This document shows, in pieces, positions 5,405-6,713 of a stretch of DNA of 6,713 nt. Source of the stretch: a bacterium (GTDB taxonomy: Bacteria; Patescibacteriota; Patescibacteriia; UBA1558; GWA2-36-10); the NCBI GenBank assembly GCA_030690875.1, contig JAUYFP010000044.1, positions 1-6,713 of the forward strand, read 5' to 3'. The position numbers and the translations under genes were made by a program. The notes beneath the pieces are model-generated. The model did not search any database, had not been told where the DNA came from, and saw nothing but the letters and a program-made list of their open reading frames with translations. The number at the start of each line of letters is the position of its first letter. Position 1 is the first letter of the stretch.

Positions 5405-6043
5405 ATGAATAAAAACACAACAATTTCATTGATAGTAGTTATCCTAATAGTATTAGGTGGTTTAGCCTATTGGCAATACAATCAAAAGCCAGTGGTGAAT
5501 ACTAATCGAAATAGTAATGAACCATCTGTAGTTAATATTGATCAAAACATGAACATTGACAACATAAATACAAATGATAATGCAATAGATACAAGTGATT
5601 GGCTAATTTACACAAATGATAAGTACGAATTTAGTTTTGAATATCCTAAGGATTGGACTATTTATAATCAAAGTGATAAATATGTATCTTTTAACTATAG
5701 CCAAACATACCTTTCTACAGAGTTTACTCTTTTTGTATTTCAAAATCCAAATAAACAATCTATTTACGACTTTTATAATAATATAGATGAAAACAAAAAA
5801 ATAAAAGGTAATGACAGCCTAATGTATAATTGGTATGAATCTAGTAGTAATGATACTAAATCTATATATGTAGGTGGCGTAACAGCTACAAATTTCATAT
5901 CTCCTATGGGTATAATGGAAAATACTACGGTCGCCATACCTAAGGGTAATTTAATGATAGAAATTCGAATTAGAGGCGTTGAAGAAATTGAAAAAAATAG
6001 CAAATATGAAACAATTTTGAATACTTTTAAATTTACAAATTAA
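5405..6043 (+). CDS. Membrane-anchored PsbP/DUF1795-like protein
   Basis: A 212-aa protein with an N-terminal membrane helix (7-23, ISLIVVILIVLGGLAYW) and a long Asn/Asp/Thr-rich linker (28-64). The exported domain starts WLIYTNDKYEFSFEYPKDW (66-84). The phrase YxFSFEYPKDW is the usual first strand-turn of PsbP-like domains, which are small alpha-beta sandwich folds. In bacteria outside photosynthesis they are often found on anchored proteins with no known role. The domain ends in an NSKYETILNTFKF helix, as is usual. No catalytic motif or lipobox is seen. Base composition is very AT-rich (14 G or C in 60 bases at 5641-5700), unlike the radical SAM gene. It is divergent from the Gmad2 gene, which has the same anchor-plus-Asn-rich-linker plan, so the two may share a surface role. 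Confidence 0.75.
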   Translation: MNKNTTISLIVVILIVLGGLAYWQYNQKPVVNTNRNSNEPSVVNIDQNMNIDNINTNDNAIDTSDWLIYTNDKYEFSFEYPKDWTIYNQSDKYVSFNYSQTYLSTEFTLFVFQNPNKQSIYDFYNNIDENKKIKGNDSLMYNWYESSSNDTKSIYVGGVTATNFISPMGIMENTTVAIPKGNLMIEIRIRGVEEIEKNSKYETILNTFKFTN

Positions 6044-6114
6044 ATAAAATTTAAAATGAGAAAAGCGAAATTGAGAGTCACTTGTAATGGTTAGTCTTAT
6101 TATATCTAGTGATT

Positions 6115-6141
6115 ATAAATTTATTTATTAAATAAATTTAT
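6115..6141. repeat. AT-only perfect inverted repeat
   Basis: Thirteen-base arms (left arm ATAAATTTATTTA) flank a single central T, giving a perfect 27-nt repeat made only of A and T. It is followed by TTTCTCT on the plus strand and lies 72 bases after the PsbP-like stop. It could act as a weak terminator for that gene or as a protein-binding or easily melted site. Confidence 0.5.
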
Positions 6142-6145
6142 TTTC

Positions 6146-6164
6146 TCTAGGTATAATGCCTAGA
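6146..6164 (+). promoter_or_regulatory. -10-like box inside an inverted repeat
   Basis: TCTAGG (6146-6151) and CCTAGA (6159-6164) are perfect inverted arms around TATAATG. A perfect TATAAT (6152-6157) therefore sits inside a symmetric site, as expected for a promoter with an operator. Transcription would start near 6164 and run to the terminator at 6299. No convincing -35 box is seen. The same bases contain the ATG (6156) of a short reading frame, so promoter and start codon readings exclude each other. Confidence 0.4.
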
Positions 6165-6242
6165 AAATCGTACCTTCACAACAAAACACCAAAGAACAAG
6201 GAGGCACTGATTAGTATAATTTGCTTTGTCTGTGGCAGTTAA
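6156..6242 (+). CDS. Candidate 28-aa microprotein with CxxCG knuckle
   Basis: A short frame from ATG 6156 to TAA gives 28 residues: a basic start (MPRKSYLHNKTPKNKEAL) and then ISIICFVCGS. CFVCG is one half of a zinc-ribbon knuckle. If the frame slipped back by one base after AGT (6237-6239) it would continue LKFCQNPTYCTLCGE to TAG at 6284-6286, adding a second CxxCG knuckle and making a 43-aa protein with five cysteines. That would look like a whole small zinc ribbon. No slippery heptamer is seen, so if real this may be a frameshifted or decayed gene, or a sequencing error. The ribosome binding site is poor. The alternative is that this stretch is a non-coding RNA with the same terminator. 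Confidence 0.25.
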   Translation: MPRKSYLHNKTPKNKEALISIICFVCGS

Positions 6243-6299
6243 AATTCTGCCAAAACCCTACTTACTGCACACTGTGTGGTGAGTAGGGTTTATTTTTTT
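6164..6299 (+). ncRNA. Candidate small RNA or microprotein transcript
   Basis: Between the -10-like box (6152-6157) and the strong terminator is a unit of about 135 bases. It has an unstructured A/C-rich 5' part, a perfect AAGGAGG (6198-6204) and two adjacent 3' hairpins. This is the shape of a bacterial small RNA. The AAGGAGG could bind the 3' end of 16S rRNA, or it may only be the Lys-Glu codons of the short frame. I do not recognise a known RNA family. Confidence 0.3.
6233..6299 (+). terminator. Strong intrinsic terminator preceded by a small hairpin
   Basis: AAACCCTACT (6253-6262) pairs with AGTAGGGTTT (6282-6291). The stem continues inward by eight more pairs (6263-6270 with 6274-6281), including three G-U pairs that exist only on the plus strand. 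The loop is three bases and the tail is TTTATTTTTTT (6289-6299). A 6-bp hairpin TGGCAG/CTGCCA (6233-6238 with 6247-6252) abuts it. An 18-bp stem this strong, more than 200 bases after the last recognised gene, implies a separate plus-strand transcript ending here. Confidence 0.85.
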
Positions 6300-6309
6300 G
6301 CAAACAAAA

Positions 6310-6344
6310 AAATAAATATTAAAACTTACGCCTAATATTTATTT
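6310..6344. repeat. AT-rich hairpin with minus-strand T tail
   Basis: AAATAAATATTA (6310-6321) and TAATATTTATTT (6333-6344) are perfect 12-bp arms around an 11-base loop (AAACTTACGCC). On the minus strand the stem runs into a T-rich tail (TTTTGTTTGC), so it may be a weak terminator for transcripts coming from the repeat array on the right. Confidence 0.4.
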
Positions 6345-6347
6345 AAA

Positions 6348-6414
6348 AGAGAACTATTAGAGAACCTACGCTCAAGGATAGTTTATAGCAATAAGGAGCT
6401 AACTCTAAGTCTCT
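6348..6414 (+). other. Nested complementary segments, possible structured RNA
   Basis: Three pairs of segments nest in order: AGAGA (6348-6352) with TCTCT (6410-6414), TTAGAG (6357-6362) with CTCTAA (6403-6408), and GCTC (6370-6373) with GAGC (6396-6399). This could be an RNA arm or a DNA-binding region. The arms are short and could be chance in this composition. Otherwise nothing is seen from 6345 to 6461. Confidence 0.2.
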
Positions 6415-6461
6415 AAATAAAAATTATACTTATGTTTGTAATAAGCTGTTTTTTAATATCC

Positions 6462-6475
6462 TCGTGCTAGCACGA
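6462..6475. repeat. 14-bp perfect palindrome bordering the repeat array
   Basis: TCGTGCTAGCACGA is a perfect palindrome without a spacer. It ends two bases before the first unit of the 113-bp array and is not found inside the units. It could be a dimeric protein-binding site or mark the array boundary. Confidence 0.5.
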
Positions 6476-6477
6476 TG

Positions 6478-6713
6478 TGGCGGGATGGAAAGGACTCGCC
6501 CCGCATACGCGGGGCGCCACGGGTTCATCCCGTGGCGAACCAATAAACAAAAAAGATAAAAAAAACAAGATAAAAAAATCTTGCAGTTGTTGGCGGGATG
6601 GAAGGGACTCGCCCCGCATACGCGGGGCGCCACGGGTTCATCCCGTGGCGAACCAATAAACAAAAAAGATAAAAAAAACAAGATAAAAAAATCTTGCAGT
6701 TGTTGGCGGGATG
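6478..6713. repeat. Tandem array of 113-bp hairpin units, open at the window edge
   Basis: Two full units (6478-6590 and 6591-6703) and the first ten bases of a third repeat head to tail with a period of exactly 113. The two full units differ at one base (A 6491, G 6604). In unit 1, CGCCCCGC (6497-6504) pairs with GCGGGGCG (6509-6516) around ATAC. CGCCACGGG (6515-6523) pairs with CCCGTGGCG (6529-6537) around TTCAT. A competing pairing joins CGGGATG (6481-6487) to CATCCCG (6526-6532). The A-rich half holds CAAGAT/ATCTTG (6566-6571 with 6578-6583), which on the minus strand is followed by eight T's. Frames of 60-83 aa on both strands here are only translations of the repeat. Confidence 0.92.

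Noticed and set aside
5773..6003. Minus-strand frame of 76 aa
   Set aside because: It is antisense to the PsbP-like gene and has no recognisable features beyond hydrophobic low-complexity sequence.
6056..6094. 12-aa frame starting ATG 6056
   Set aside because: It is too short, has no ribosome binding site and no sign of selection.
6515..6537. tRNA T-arm, because of GGGTTCATCCC
   Set aside because: A five-pair stem with a canonical TTCRANN loop does not form, and no acceptor, D or anticodon arm is present.
6430..6681. Open frames of 83 aa (minus, 6430-6681) and 60 aa (plus, 6477-6659)
   Set aside because: They are translations of the tandem hairpin repeat, internally repetitive on both strands, with no family resemblance or ribosome binding site.
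6478..6713. CRISPR array
   Set aside because: The repeat period is 113 bases and the entire unit is identical apart from one base; there are no unique spacers and no cas genes in the window.
1..6713. Alternative genetic code with UGA as glycine, as in Gracilibacteria and Absconditabacteria
   Set aside because: Genes are intact at family length with no in-frame TGA, and glycine is encoded by GGN; stops are TAA or TAG.

Overview
The window looks like a compact, AT-rich genome fragment of a candidate-phyla-radiation bacterium (Patescibacteria, probably a Parcubacteria-type lineage). This is inferred from gene content. It carries small single-domain genes, a Gmad2-type anchored protein with the middle-domain motif set common in these genomes, a pilin-like protein with a long helix ending in Tyr-Pro, and a CxxC/CxxC zinc-ribbon microprotein. 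Most genes lack a strong Shine-Dalgarno site. The genetic code appears standard: the genes are intact at family length with no in-frame TGA, and all visible stops are TAA or TAG.

Layout. The 3' end of rplT (ribosomal protein L20, +) enters from the left and stops at a strong hairpin terminator. Three minus-strand single-gene units follow: a VanZ-like membrane protein, a cobalamin-binding-type radical SAM protein of 505 aa, and an acidic helical protein of 118 aa. The last two each end in their own hairpin. Next come a pilin-like exported protein (+), a DUF378 membrane protein (-), a zinc-ribbon microprotein (+), a Gmad2 protein (-) and a PsbP-like anchored lipoprotein-type protein (+). Genes alternate in strand, so nearly every gene is its own transcription unit. 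Convergent pairs share or abut terminators and divergent pairs share short AT-rich promoter regions. No operon or multi-gene pathway can be read here. The common theme is the cell envelope: five of the nine genes have membrane anchors or membrane segments.

The last 670 bases (6044-6713) hold no conventional gene but are dense in structure. They contain an AT-only perfect inverted repeat, a -10-like box inside an inverted repeat, and a short reading frame with a CxxCG knuckle. A very strong terminator follows, and its overlapping frame encodes a second CxxCG knuckle. Further hairpins and a 14-bp palindrome come next. The window ends in a tandem array of 113-bp units (two full copies differing at one base, plus the start of a third). 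Each unit carries nested GC-rich hairpins and a T-tailed hairpin on the minus strand. The array runs off the window edge.

No defence system, CRISPR array, transposase, tRNA or rRNA was found. The best candidates for something new are the tandem hairpin array and the small transcript or microprotein unit at about 6132-6299.
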